This document shows, piece by piece, positions 22,330 to 33,875 of a DNA stretch of 64,000 nucleotides. Both the position numbers and the translations under genes were made by a program. Every line of letters begins with the position of its first letter. Within the stretch, counting starts at the first letter, position 1. The stretch is from Vicia villosa (lineage: Eukaryota > Streptophyta > Magnoliopsida > Fabales > Fabaceae), in assembly GCF_029867415.1 (NCBI RefSeq), contig NC_081180.1, positions 28,358,808-28,422,807 on the forward strand. The letters are read 5' to 3'. The notes beneath the pieces are model-generated. The model searched no databases, was not told the DNA's origin, and saw only the letters and a list, made by a program, of their open reading frames with translations.

Positions 22330-23890
22330 GGATATTTTCATCAATAAAAATTATTTTCCCGTTAATATTCAATATTTCGATCAGTAACTTCATGTTCCCG
22401 TAAATATTTAATATGTTTATTAGTAATTCATGTTCTCGTTAATATTGAATATTTTATTCAGTAACTTCATGTTCCCGTTAATATTCAATATTTTGATTAG
22501 TATCTTCATGTTCCCGCTAATATTCATTATTTTGATCAGTAACTTCGTATTCCCGTTAATATTCCAAACTTGTTCCCGTTAATATTCAATATTTTTATCA
22601 GTAACTTCATGTTCTCGTTAATATTCTTTATTTTGATCAGTAACTCCGTTTTTCCGTTAATATTCATTATTTTGATCAATAACTTTGTGTTCCCGTTAAT
22701 ATTCAAAAATTGGATCAGTAACTTAATGTTTCCGATTATATTAAAAAATTTGATAAGTAACTTTGTCTTCTGTTAATATTCAATATTTTAATCAATAACT
22801 CCGTGCTCCCGTTAATATTCAATATTTTAAATATTAACGGGATATCCGTGCATTCGCACGGGGACTAGTGTGGTACGCTCATTTGTTTTAATATTCAATA
22901 TTTTGATCAGTAACTTCATGTTCCCGTTAATGTTCAATATTTCGATTAGTAACTTCATGTACCCGTTAATATACAATATTTTGATCAGTAATTCATGTTC
23001 TCGTTAATATTCAATATTTTATTCAGTAACTTCATGTTCCCGTTAATATTCAATATTTTGATTAGTAACTTCATGTTCTTGCTTATTTTGTTAAATATTA
23101 TATTTTTTTATAAAAAAAAAGAAATTGATGTAATTATTATTATGATACATTTCGTTCAGCAAAGATACATAATAAACTTAAAAATGAAATTGAATAAGAA
23201 TAGAATAATGAAGTGTTATTTTATTAATATGCAATAAAAATTGGGAAGATCAATAAAGAATACACAATGTCGATTGTCGAATGCAATAAACTTAGTCACA
23301 TTTACTTTCAACGTATTCCAAATTTGTTCCCATTAATATTCAATATTTTTATCAGTAACACATGTTCCCGTTAATATTCATTGTTTTGATCAATAACTCC
23401 GTGTTCCCGTTAATATTGAAAAAATTTATCAATAAGTTAATGTTTCTGTTGATATTCAAAAAAATTATCAGTAACTTCATGTTCTCGTTAATATTCAATA
23501 TTTTGTCAATAACCCCGTATTTCTGTTAATATTTATTATTTTGATTAGTAACTTCGTGTTCCCGTTAATGTTTAAAATTTGTTCCCGTTAATATTCAAAA
23601 TTTTGATCAGTAACTTAATGTTTCCGATAATATTCAAAATTTTGATCAGTAACTTCGTGCCCCCGTTAATATGCAATATTTTAATCAATAACTTCGTGCT
23701 CCAGTTAATATTCAATATTTTGAATATTAACGGGATACATGTTCATTCGCACTGGGACCAGTGTGGTACGCTCATTTGGAATATTTTTCCGTTAATATTT
23801 AATATTTTGATCGGTAACTTCATGTTTTCATCAATATTTTTTTTGGAATTATTTATAAAACTATTTAAATCAATTGTAAACTTATTCTCG
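22330..23890. repeat. Minisatellite, unit about 39 bp
   Basis: Roughly 25-30 diverged copies of a unit containing TTCCCGTTAATATTCAATAT and TTTTGATCAGTAACTTCATG, interrupted at 23080-23330 by a unique patch. Units vary in length and some are partial. Because many units are a multiple of 3 long, hydrophobic open frames run through it in the plus direction; these are not genes. Confidence 0.9.
22807..22868 (+). mobile_element. Helitron 3' terminus with an extra upstream hairpin
   Basis: TCCCGTTAATATT (22807-22819) pairs perfectly with AATATTAACGGGA (22830-22842). It is followed at once by a second hairpin CCGTGC-ATTC-GCACGG (22846-22861) and CTAG (22865-22868) plus T. A decayed copy of the same block, with ACCAGT in place of ACTAGT, lies at about 23703-23760. 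Both are followed by GTGGTACGCTCATTTG, so the end and its flank were duplicated together. Confidence 0.65.
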
Positions 23891-24157
23891 TTATTATTCA
23901 ACATTTAATTAAATGTGTTAATATCAGTACCATATGCGCGTACCATATAATTACCCGTGTGTATCTGTAATATATTATTTTGTATTTGGATAGAATTGAT
24001 CCCATTAAAGTTTTAATGGTAATATTTCAATTATATTATATTATATACAGATAAATATATATTGAGTATTGATGAACTTGTACAGTTAAAATTTTAAATT
24101 TTATAAATGACAAACAAATTGTATGATTAATAAAAATTATCATACAATTTTGATATT

Positions 24158-24270
24158 ATTTATTCATATATTACTTATGTTTCATTCTATTACTATTTAT
24201 TCATACAATACTTATGTTTTATTCTATTACTATTTATTCATAGAGTACTTATGTTTCATTCGATTACTTA
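24158..24270. repeat. Three tandem copies of a unit of about 42 bp
   Basis: The unit contains TATTTATTCATA, then ACTTATGTTT and ATTCTATTAC. Copies differ by a few substitutions. Confidence 0.8.
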
Positions 24271-24368
24271 TGCTTATTAACACCCATAGTTATTTTTAAA
24301 TATGTTTTTAAAAAAATAGTCAATAGATCTAATATATTTATTTTATTTAATAATCTCTAAAAAAATTC

Positions 24369-24371
<3 letters not shown>

Positions 24372-24420
<49 letters not shown>
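24372..24420. repeat. AT microsatellite
   Basis: A run of about 24 AT units. Confidence 0.95.
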
Positions 24421-24422
<2 letters not shown>

Positions 24423-25054
24423 CTTTCAGATTTTATATTTTAAATAATTTAGTAGTATTAGTAAGAAATCTTATTAAAGTGAAAATAGAAAATAGTAGTT
24501 AGTTTAATTATGCATTTTTTATAAAAAAAAAAATTCATACAATATATAAAAGCAATGATATGCCTAAAACACTTTATTAAAATATGTATCTAATAATATT
24601 AATCCTTTTGTTAAATGAGAGGTTAGACATCTTCTAACCATATGAAATTTGGTTTCAAAATTAGGTTGATAAATTCATTATTTTGGAAAGTTTCTATTAA
24701 ATAATTTTGAAGGAAATCAAGTGAGATAAATTATTTTTATTAATTTTTAATGATAATTTGATTCACTCAATTTTTGGTGATACAACATCAATATAATTGG
24801 AGTACTAAATATATTGGTAAAGTATTTATTTTATACCAATTAAGATATTGGTAGGTAATTGATATGATTTTAATGTATTGATTCTATATCAATTAAATTA
24901 TCCCTAACTTAATCATTTTAACGTATGCGTCGTTAAAAAGTCTTTTATATCTTATAAAATTAGATAATTTTAGGAAAATCATACAAAAGTTCAATATTTT
25001 CTTAAAATTATATTTTTTTTAGGTAAATCATCCAATATTGTAAAAAAAATTATT

Positions 25055-25935
25055 ATAATATCTATAATTTTTATATATTAAGATTTAATATAAATATCAC
25101 TCAAACATAAAATCAATTAATCAATAAAATTTATTTATTAAAATTTGCAATAATATATCAATTATTTCCATATCAAGAAAATAGGTGTGCTACTTCATTA
25201 TTTCAACAAACCATTATTTAAAATCACGTTCAAATCGACCATAATGCTTGGACTATTATGGATAAGAAGTTAAAAATTGCAATCACATTAAATCAAAAAT
25301 CAAAATAATAAATCAAAAGTTGCGATCACATTAAATCAAAAATCAAAATAATAAATCAAAAGTTGCAATCAGATTAAATAAAAAATTAAAGTTGCAATTA
25401 ATTAAAGATGATTATGATATTTAATTTTTTATAGGTAAATGATTTATGTCTTTTCATTTCAAAACTCTTTATTTACCTAAAAAAAATATATTGTTTTTTT
25501 CTTTATTCTTTGATTCTATTTTCTTATACATTTCAAAATTATTTATACATTTTTAATTTGTAATATTTTATTATATTATATCTTTATTTTTTGTTTTGTT
25601 CGACCTTACAATAAATAAATATCAATAATATTTTATAAAACTATCTTTATATATATTGATAAACTTAATTTCTTAATTTGACCTAACTAAAATATTCTTT
25701 AGTTCTATGAATTAATATAAAATATTATCTTATTTACATATTATAATATCTCTAATTTCGATAATTACTAAGATTTAATATAAATATCACTCAAACATAA
25801 AATCAATCAATCAATCTATGAGATTTATTTATTAACATTTGCACTTAAAATATAAAAAATTAAAGTTCATTCTATGAATTAATATAAAATATCATGTTAT
25901 TTACATATTATAATATCTACAATTTCGACAAAACT
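25055..25935. repeat. Dispersed direct repeats, about 60-75 bp
   Basis: The block with AAGATTTAATATAAATATCA occurs at about 25079 and 25769. The block with TCTATGAATTAATATAAAAT occurs at about 25703 and 25871. The spacing of 168 bp for the second pair suggests an old tandem duplication. Confidence 0.65.
25277..25405. repeat. 43-bp tandem repeat, about 3 copies
   Basis: The unit starts TTGC(A/G)ATCACATTAAATC. Copies start at 25277, 25320 and 25363; the first two differ at one base and the third is more diverged. Confidence 0.9.
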
Positions 25936-26007
25936 TGCGCAAGCATAACCCAATAATTTCAAGCAGATTCTCCATTGTATATTGACACCAGCCAACTTGA
26001 TTTCTAC

Positions 26008-26155
26008 TTCTACTGCTCAGACTTTCAGGACAGTCAAAGAAGAATATTTATTTCAAACGAATCGTATAGACGATGTTTGCTTTCTACTGCTCAGACTTTC
26101 AGGACAGTCAAAGAAGAATATTTATTTCAAACGAATCGTATAGACGATGTTTGCT
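26008..26155. repeat. Exact 74-bp tandem duplication
   Basis: 26008-26081 is repeated without a difference at 26082-26155 (starts TTCTACTGCTCAGACTTTCA). The surrounding 25930-26650 is less AT-rich than its neighbours and has a minus-strand TATATATA and a good AG acceptor near 26310, so a captured or decayed gene is possible but not recognised. Confidence 0.9.
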
Positions 26156-27114
26156 ACTGTCTGTCCCAGAAAAAAAATTCAAAACACATGGATTAGGACA
26201 ATATTTAAATTGTTACTAAAAGAATAGAAAATAGGGATTGGAAACAACCCAGGTAAAAAAGAACCATGGAGTGACGCCAATTGGTACTTTAAAATGATAC
26301 ACTACAAATTCAACCTGCAAAAAACTTGAAAGATATTTTCTATCAAGAAAAGAAAGAAACAAATGTTAAATACCGGTTTGTCCAACCAAAATTTCTACGA
26401 TTAGGTATGATGAAACATGATAGAGAATGTGAAAGTATGATCGGTTATATATAGTAATGATAAAATCGTTTTGGAATGTGGAAGGTGGAGGGCTTGGAAG
26501 GCAGAAGGGTTGGAAGTTATATGATAAATATCACATGCATTATTGAGAGTGGAGCAGTTGGAACTTTTCATTTGCATAACTGCTGCATGTGGAAGTTGGA
26601 GGGACGTGGATGCACCAGGTTGAAAGTTGAAAAAGAGAATTTCTTGCTACCATGAAGCCACTTGTCGCAGCCAGAGGAGTTGTTGAAAAAGATATACTTT
26701 TCTTATATTATAGATTCACAAGCAAGACCATAGAAAAACAAAGTATTTTTAATAAAGTAAGTTTCACCGAAGAAACAAATAAATGTTAAGAGAGATTGTT
26801 GAAAAGAGAATAAGATACTTCTTATGTTGAAAAATTAAATAAATCATAATAATTTTGATAAAATTATAATTTAGTATGATATGACGTCAAAACTTATTAA
26901 TTATAGTTTTTAATTTTTTAATTTTATCGCCGACAAATTATGATTAATCATATCTGATTCATAGTTAATAAATTTAAGTTAATGATTATTTTATTTTGAA
27001 ATTTAATAGCCGATATATCCCCATAAATCATCTAATTGACCACTTAAAAGTTGGAGCAAAATTTATTTAAAACTTAAAAATATAAAATAATTTCTTATAT
27101 TATAATCAAATTAG

Positions 27115-27140
27115 TAGAAGATCCGTGCGTCCACACTGGT
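27115..27140 (-). mobile_element. Decayed Helitron-like 3' terminus
   Basis: TTAGTAGAAGATCCGTGCGTCC, then ACACTGG parallels the terminus at 22185-22214, with mismatches in the stem and in CTAG. It is judged mainly by similarity to that end. Confidence 0.35.
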
Positions 27141-27329
27141 AAGTTTATTCATAGCTTAGATTATTCGATAAGTTTTGATTGTTAGTATACTAATATATGA
27201 TTGTTATTATAAAATTATTAATAACTGCAAATATTTAAAAATAAATATGTAGCAAATCACGAACATGATAAATCTGATATGTTTGATCATTATAAATATT
27301 TAAAAATATTACTAATAACTATAAACTAA

Positions 27330-27425
27330 GCATTGCGGTGATAGTGACATGTGAAATAAAAAAGTATGGTAGTGATAGTGACTCGTGAAATAAAAAAGGT
27401 ATTGGGGTGATAGTGAACCGTAAAA
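27330..27425. repeat. Tandem repeat of about 34 bp, 3 copies
   Basis: The unit is roughly GGTGATAGTGAC(C)CGTGAAATAAAAAA with changes. A further isolated copy is at about 27732-27765. Confidence 0.75.
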
Positions 27426-27765
27426 TAATATTATTTTAATTATTAAAAATAAAACATAAACTAAGCAGATAAAAAATTTAATTAAGGGTTATTCTAAGTC
27501 CATGTCAATATGAACCCGTGACTCTTTCGTGATAAATTCTTTTTAGGACTAAATAGCATTGCTCTTTCATATATAATAAAACTTTTTGAATACGATTATT
27601 TACAATATTGAAAATTTAGAGTACCGATAAATATGTAGCAAATAAAATTTTAAAATCCACTATGTTTAATAACTATAAATATTTATAAATATTATTAATA
27701 ACTATAAACATTTATAAATAGTTTGCTAATTAAAATAAAAAAGATATTGCGGTAATAGTGATCCG

Positions 27766-29090
27766 TGAAATAATGATAGATTTTGATTACATGTAAATTT
27801 GAAATTTAAAATGAATTAATTTATTATAAAATAAATGATAATTATATAAATTTAATTTTATTAAATAATAAAAGAAGGATTGAGAAAAAGAATTGTGTAA
27901 ATGAGAAGATAGAAGTGAATTTGAAAGAAAAGAAAAAATTTGAAACAATTGATATGGTTTTACCCTGTATGTAGGTAAAGGAGTGTTCCAACAAAATTTA
28001 AAAAAAAAGATGGTGTCACTTGAATGAAAAGATTATTTTAATTGGATAGTACAATTTTATATAGTCAATTACCATAAAGAATTTTTTTTTTAATGTAAAT
28101 TGTTTTTTGATAAAATCATTCTATATTAGGAAAGACTAACCATGTCTCATTCTTGGCTAAACAGTTGATAACACTTTACAACAGACTCAATACATAGGTT
28201 GTGAAGTGATCCACAGGTTTCCACGTGTTGCTCTCTTGTAAGTGTCACACGATCAAGGAAGCGTGCATTAAGTCCTTTATTATCGCCTATTTATGGTAGG
28301 AGAGAGTCACAACTTCAGGTCAATTCAGGATATAACTATATATGTGCATCTACAACTACAAATAACCCTATTTTTAAATAACAAATTTTTGAAAACATAT
28401 TGTATTTTGTAAACTAAGGTCCTAAATGTCTTATTTTCGGATTCAAGAATATACTATATAAAAAATGTAAACTCGATCATTAAAATATTAAAATAAATGA
28501 ACTTGCTATTTTATTTGACGTAGTTCTGAAAGAGTTTTTAATAAAAGTGTTAGCATGTGCACGCTATTTCAATGGATAGATAGAATCGTGTCATCTTTTT
28601 TGTTTATTTATTTAAAATAAATATAAGTAAAAAAAGTTAAATGAAAATAAAGTGTACAAATAATATAATTTTTCTTTTCATTTCATTTAATTCTCTTTGA
28701 GTCAAGAAATTACTATCTATATTACTACTGATGTGTGTTTATAATTTTCAATTTATACAAAATTAAAATATTAATAATTGATAATACTACCATAAACAAA
28801 ATCATTAACAAATATTGTTTATTTTGGTGTTCGAGGTTGCAAAATTATGGTATCTTTTAGACTTCAATAATCCATGGTTAAAATTGGAAATGCTTATTAG
28901 TAAGAAAGTATAAAAGTAAGAAAGACAAGAATTAAATCTCAACTATTCATTATTACCTCTATCCCATGATCTTTATTGAAAAGAAATTAAATTTAAAATT
29001 ATCCTCTACAACAATGACAAGTGTTCATTCTTGCATTTCTTATTCAAATCATTCTTACTATATAGCATTACTCATTAAAATTTTGGAGAA
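27766..29090. other. AT-rich DNA without recognised genes
   Basis: No gene seen. A G-box (CACGTG) lies near 28221 in a less AT-rich stretch (28140-28330). Confidence 0.5.
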
Positions 29091-29096
29091 CACTCC

Positions 29097-29255
29097 GGTA
29101 CCCTTTAGTTTTGTTGGGTACCGGTACCCTCATCCAATCAAACAAGGTTATTCATTGCCATGTCATCTTTTAAATTATTTTTATTTTAAAATAAATTAAT
29201 TTTTTAATTAATTTACACTTAAGGTACCGTTACCCAACTATTTATCATGGGTACC
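29097..29255. mobile_element. Candidate MITE with about 33-bp inverted ends
   Basis: The left end GGTACCCTTTAG...GGGTACCGGTACC (29097-29128) pairs with the right end GGTACCGTTACCCAAC...GGGTACC (29223-29255) with few mismatches. The interior is AT-rich. No target duplication was identified. Confidence 0.55.
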
Positions 29256-29481
29256 TAAGAATTTACGTAACAATTTTTTATTGTATTATAATTTTTATTA
29301 ATTATTTTTTTATAATAAGTTCTTTTTCTTTACATATAGTACATATTATACAAAATTAGAAGGTAAACGAATATAAGTTGCATCACTACTACTTTTTAGA
29401 TGGTAAAATTATATTCATTGTTCTAGAAGTTATAATATTAATATGCGTGAGCCTTTGAAGTTTGAACTCACTCTAAAAGAT

Positions 29482-29850
29482 TCACTGTCTTTGTGCTATA
29501 AAATTAAAAGTGTCAAAGATAAATGATATGAAAACATGTTGATTGTCAGAAAACATTTTCTCATGTTTGACCACTTTACTTGGAGCGACTTTAAGAATTG
29601 ATTGTCTCATAGTAAAACCTTTAATACTCATTCCCACCAATGGGGAAATTTCAGTCAAGTCTACACATGTATGTTTTCCACCTACCCACTCGTACACGAG
29701 AATATTTGTTGGCCTAAGTATCAATCTCCCCTCTTATGGGTTATTAGAGAAATTGATAGGCGTCTCTTTCTTCACAGATACTCTAACACATCGAAATATG
29801 TCATATAAAGACATCTCTAACAAAGTCATGTCAATATTTGAAGTCTAAAA
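29482..29850 (-). pseudogene. Fragment of a dispersed transposon-associated plant protein
   Basis: The minus frame reads LRPTNILVYEWVGGKHTCVDLT, then SPLVGM, then SSKVVKHEK-like and DNQHVFISFIFDTF. From memory this matches the C-terminal region of a widely copied plant protein of unknown function found near retroelements and often auto-annotated as auxilin-like or reverse transcriptase. Upstream, 29725-29850, the match continues in another frame with stops. It is truncated at both ends. Confidence 0.5.
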
Positions 29851-30516
29851 GCTCCCTATAATGGATCACATGTTCCCTAAATGTATTCAAACGCGTTGTT
29901 GCTTAAAAATCTGTCGTGTTACATACAAGTATATATGATCTTTAAAGTGGCAAGTGATATATTTGTAAGTATGTTGAACTCGCAGGGAGTGTAAATAACT
30001 TAGATTGATTTGCACAATTAACTTCTATGAATAAGCATGGACAAAAAGAACAATAATTGATGGTTGTTACAAGTTCAATTTTAAAGTAAACAGTAGTAGA
30101 AATAACTTAGGTCTAAATAAGTGAAATCAAGAATGGAGAATATGTTGGACAATGACCCATTGATATAACTTGTCTATTGTGTGTACATGTTGTGCTATAT
30201 TATGTTAGATGGGGTTATAGTTTGATCTCAGTGTTTATTCCTACAACATTAGAAACATACATAAAAAAGCAAGGAGACAAATCCCTAAGCCTCACTTTTA
30301 ACTTTAATGCATGTCTGACTTTATTCCAAATGTCATTTATGATTGTAGCTCTTTATGCCTAAAATAACTAATATAGTGAATATTCCTTTCGTCCTATTTT
30401 TAATCATATTTATCATGAGTCTCGCTTGTTGATAGATTCCCCACATCAATAAGCTTTTATCTTTTCCTAAGATCATCAGATTTATTACAATATAATGCAT
30501 GATAAAATAAGGAAAT
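29851..30516. other. Unassigned sequence left of the SIRE element
   Basis: No gene recognised. The last five bases before the element are half of its target duplication (AATAC, 30517-30521). Confidence 0.5.
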
Positions 30517-30521
30517 AATAC

Positions 30522-31726
30522 TGAAGGATAGAAAAACACTTAGAAAGGGGGGGTTTGAATAAGTGTAGCTTTAAAAACTTGACAGATAAAAATAAATTGC
30601 ACAGTTATTTTTATCCTGGTTCGTTGTTAACTAAACTACTCCAGTCCACCCCCGCAGAGATGATTTACCTCAACTGAGGATTTAATCCACTAATCGCACG
30701 GATTACAATGGTTCTCCACTTAGTCAGCAACTAAGTCTTCCAGAGTCTTCTGATCACACACTGATCACTCCAGGAACAACTGCTTAGATACCCTCTAAGA
30801 CTTTCTAGAGTATTCTGATCCACACGATCACTCTAGTTACAACCTGCTTAGATAACCTCTAAGACTTCCTAGAGTATTCTGATCCACACGATCACTCTAG
30901 TTCCTTACAACTTAATGTAATCAATTCTAAGAGTATTACAATTGCTTCTTAAAAGCTATAATCACAAACTGTGATATTTCTCTTAACGTTTAAGCTTAAT
31001 CTCACTAATATATTACAACAGCAATGTAGTGAGCTTTGATGAAGATGAAGATTCTGAGCTTTGAGTAGAACAGAGTTTCAGCAAGTTAATATGAGTTGTT
31101 TTGTTCAGAATCGTTAACCTTGCTTCTCATCAGAACTTCATATTTATAGGCGTTGGAGAAGATGACCGTTGAGTGCATTTAATGCTTTGCGTGTTCCGTA
31201 CAGCATCGCATTTAATGTTATACGCTTTTGTCAACTACCTCGAGCCTTGTTCACGCTGTGTCTACTGACGTTGCCTATAATAGCTTTTAACGTTCCTTTT
31301 GTCAGTCAGCGTAGCTTGCCACTTGTACTTCCTTCTGATCTGATGTTTGTGAATACAACGTTTGAATATCATCAGAGTCAAACAGCTTGGTGCAAAGCAT
31401 CTTCTGATCTTCTGACCTTGAAGTGCTTCTGAGCGTGATACCATCAGAACTTCAGTGCTTCTGATCTCATGTTCTTCTGATGCTTCCATAGACCCATGTT
31501 CTGATTCTGCTTCGACCATCTTCTGATGTCTTGCCAGACCATGTTCTGATGTTGCATGCTGAACCCTTGAGACAAAGCTTCTGAGCGCTGAATTATGCAT
31601 ACTCTATATATATTTCCTGAAAAGGAAATTGCATTGGATTAGAGTACCATATTATCTTAAGCAAAATTCATATTATTGTTATCATCAAAACTAAGATAAT
31701 TGATCAGAACAAATCTTGTTCTAACA
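30522..31726 (-). repeat. 3' LTR of the SIRE element
   Basis: 1205 bp. Differences I found from the other LTR: a shorter G-run near 30546, G for A near 31258 and C for T near 31453. The heptamer CTTCTGA is frequent. Confidence 0.93.
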
Positions 31727-33875
31727 ATCTCCCCCTTTTTGATGATGACAAAAACATATATAAATGATATGAATTTGCGATCAGAAAGAGCAGACGGCAA
31801 AAGACAAATTACACAGCTATAGCATAAGCATATGAATATGTCTCCCCCTGAGATTAACAATCTCCCCCTGAGATAAATAATCTCCCCCTGAAATAAATAC
31901 TCGAAGAACTTTAATAAAAGACTTCCCTGATTATTTCGGTAGAGACGATCACATAAGCTTCTGTCTTCAGAGAATTCATAGCTTCTGACTTCTGCTTCCA
32001 TTGGACAGCTTCAGAACTAGAATTTCTTTAGATCCCTAGAACACTCACAGCTTCTGATTCCTGCTTCCATCTAGGACAGCTTCAGAACTTGAATTTCTTT
32101 GATCTTCAGATCATTCACAGCTTCTGATTTCTGCTTCCACTTAGGACAGCTTCAGAACTTGAGTTTTCTGGATCTTTAGAACATTCACAGCTTCTGATTT
32201 CTGCTTCCCTCGGATAGCTTCAGAGCTTTGAATTTCTACCAACATCACTTCATGCTAGATTTGTATCAGAACATTGTTGAATGTACCAGAGCATCATCAG
32301 AGCATCTCTACATCCTGAAATGTTACAGAACAAAAACTAAACGACAAAAGTCAGCATGAACGAGTCAGAACATAAAATGTATATTAGAACACATGATATG
32401 TATCAGAGCCATATAGGCTAAAATAATGTATCAGAGCAAATAGAATTTTGTCAGAGCAAATAGACAAATATGGATCAAATTCTATTATCAGTGCTTCTGA
32501 TTCATTCTTCTTTCTTGCTTCTGATTTCTGAAGCTTGACAGCACTCAACTTGCTTCAGTTTCCATGAGCTTATTCTTTTTACAGAATAACACTTCTTATG
32601 GTTTTGCTTCTTGTGTTTGCTTTGAAGATTCTCTTCACTTCTTTATACCTGCAAAACACTTAAACCATATAGAACTTGCAGTTCTTGTTAGAAAATGTGT
32701 GGGAGCTTTACCCAGCAACTGATAGATTAATCAAATCATTTATCATTTATCTTCTCCCCCTTTTTGTCATAACATCAAAAAGAATATTTCAAAAGATTCA
32801 GATGAATAAAACGACAAATAAAATCACTGGAATGTAAAACCAAAGAAACTTTTCATTGATAATCAAAAGATATTACAAAAGGTTCCTATGTTTAACAAGA
32901 TGAGAAACATTCCTAGCAAATACATAAAAAGTCATTCCAAGAGGAAATGACTACAAAAATTAAAAACAGCACCCTAGCAAGACACATTCTGTGTCAACCC
33001 ATCAAGAATCCCTGTGGTCTTCTTGTCTTCCAGACTAGAACCTCCACTGTAGGAGAGATCCAAGAGACCAAAGAGGAAGAGAGGGACAGTTCACAGACAG
33101 AGAGCTACTGTTGCAAACGGGGCTTTCTCTTAACATAGAAGTTAAGAATATCATTCTTAACCTCTTCCCATAACTCAAGAAAGTCTTCTGTCTTTGGGTG
33201 AGAGTTGATAACAACATCAAAGAAGAGGTCTGACTTGAGAGGTATTAGGAGAGCCATCCCGAGATATGCAGAGATCTGCCGCCTTTGAGTCATAGAACTT
33301 CAACAGGCTTAGAGCATGATTAAGAGATCCAGACAAAGGATTCAAGATGAACGCTAGGTTTGAACTAGGATTTTTTTTTTTTTTAAAAGAAAGAAAAACT
33401 TTGTTTGAGCAAGAGAAGAAAACGGAAGAGAGAGAGAAAAACTTGATGAGGAATGCAAAGAGATAGAGAAGGAGAACACAGACAGAATGTAAAAGAGAAA
33501 ATATAAGAGGGAAGGAGAAGCGTTTGAAGAGAATTTAAAAGAAAATAAAATGAAACAAATGATGGATAGCATTTAATGTTACATGACATGAGGAGAGATA
33601 ATAAAGACAAATGAGGTGACTAGCACAGTTACCTATGGTCGGCGTCCCTTCAACTGCACGCGCGCTTATCCATGAACAGTAACGACAGGTTTACCATCCC
33701 GAGATAAAACGTTACAGCTGTTTTGCTTTAAAAGAGGTTCTGAATCAACTTAGACAATGAAACGTTAGTAATAACCGAATCATAATTTCTAAAAGATTTC
33801 AATCAGAACTTCTGATTTAAAAAGAAATCCACATTCATTTCAGAAGATACTCATACGTAAGAACTTCTCATCTTC
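31727..33875 (-). other. SIRE 3' region (env-like position) with repeated polypurine motifs
   Basis: Next to the LTR the coding strand has AAAAAGGGGGAGAT, the polypurine tract. A second AAAAAGGGGGAGA lies at about 32752-32766, and three CAGGGGGAGA motifs lie at 31841-31890. At 31985-32240 four copies of a unit of about 65 bp (GCTTCTGATT, TGCTTCCA, GACAGCTTCAGAACT) form a tandem repeat. SIRE elements can hold an env-like ORF here; I see only short, stop-broken frames, so none is called. Confidence 0.7.

Larger units (their letters stand above)
23891..25920. other. Very AT-rich region with local tandem repeats
   Basis: No coding sequence. Repeats at 24158-24270, 24372-24420, 25277-25405 and 25055-25935 are listed separately. 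Confidence 0.6.

Noticed and set aside
22330..23890. CRISPR-like array
   Set aside because: Units are contiguous and diverged with no unique spacers, and this is plant nuclear DNA.
22570..23908. Hydrophobic open reading frames across the minisatellite
   Set aside because: They follow the repeat unit, have no conserved start and repeat the same peptide phrase; they are a by-product of unit length.
31169..31600. ORFs duplicated at 31169-31600 and 39550-39981
   Set aside because: They are identical because they lie in the two LTRs of the same element; LTRs are not expected to code.
33354..33610. Ser/Leu/Phe-rich ORFs as a SIRE envelope protein
   Set aside because: They are the pyrimidine reading of an A/G-rich stretch, lack a signal peptide plus transmembrane layout, and no longer frame supports an env gene.
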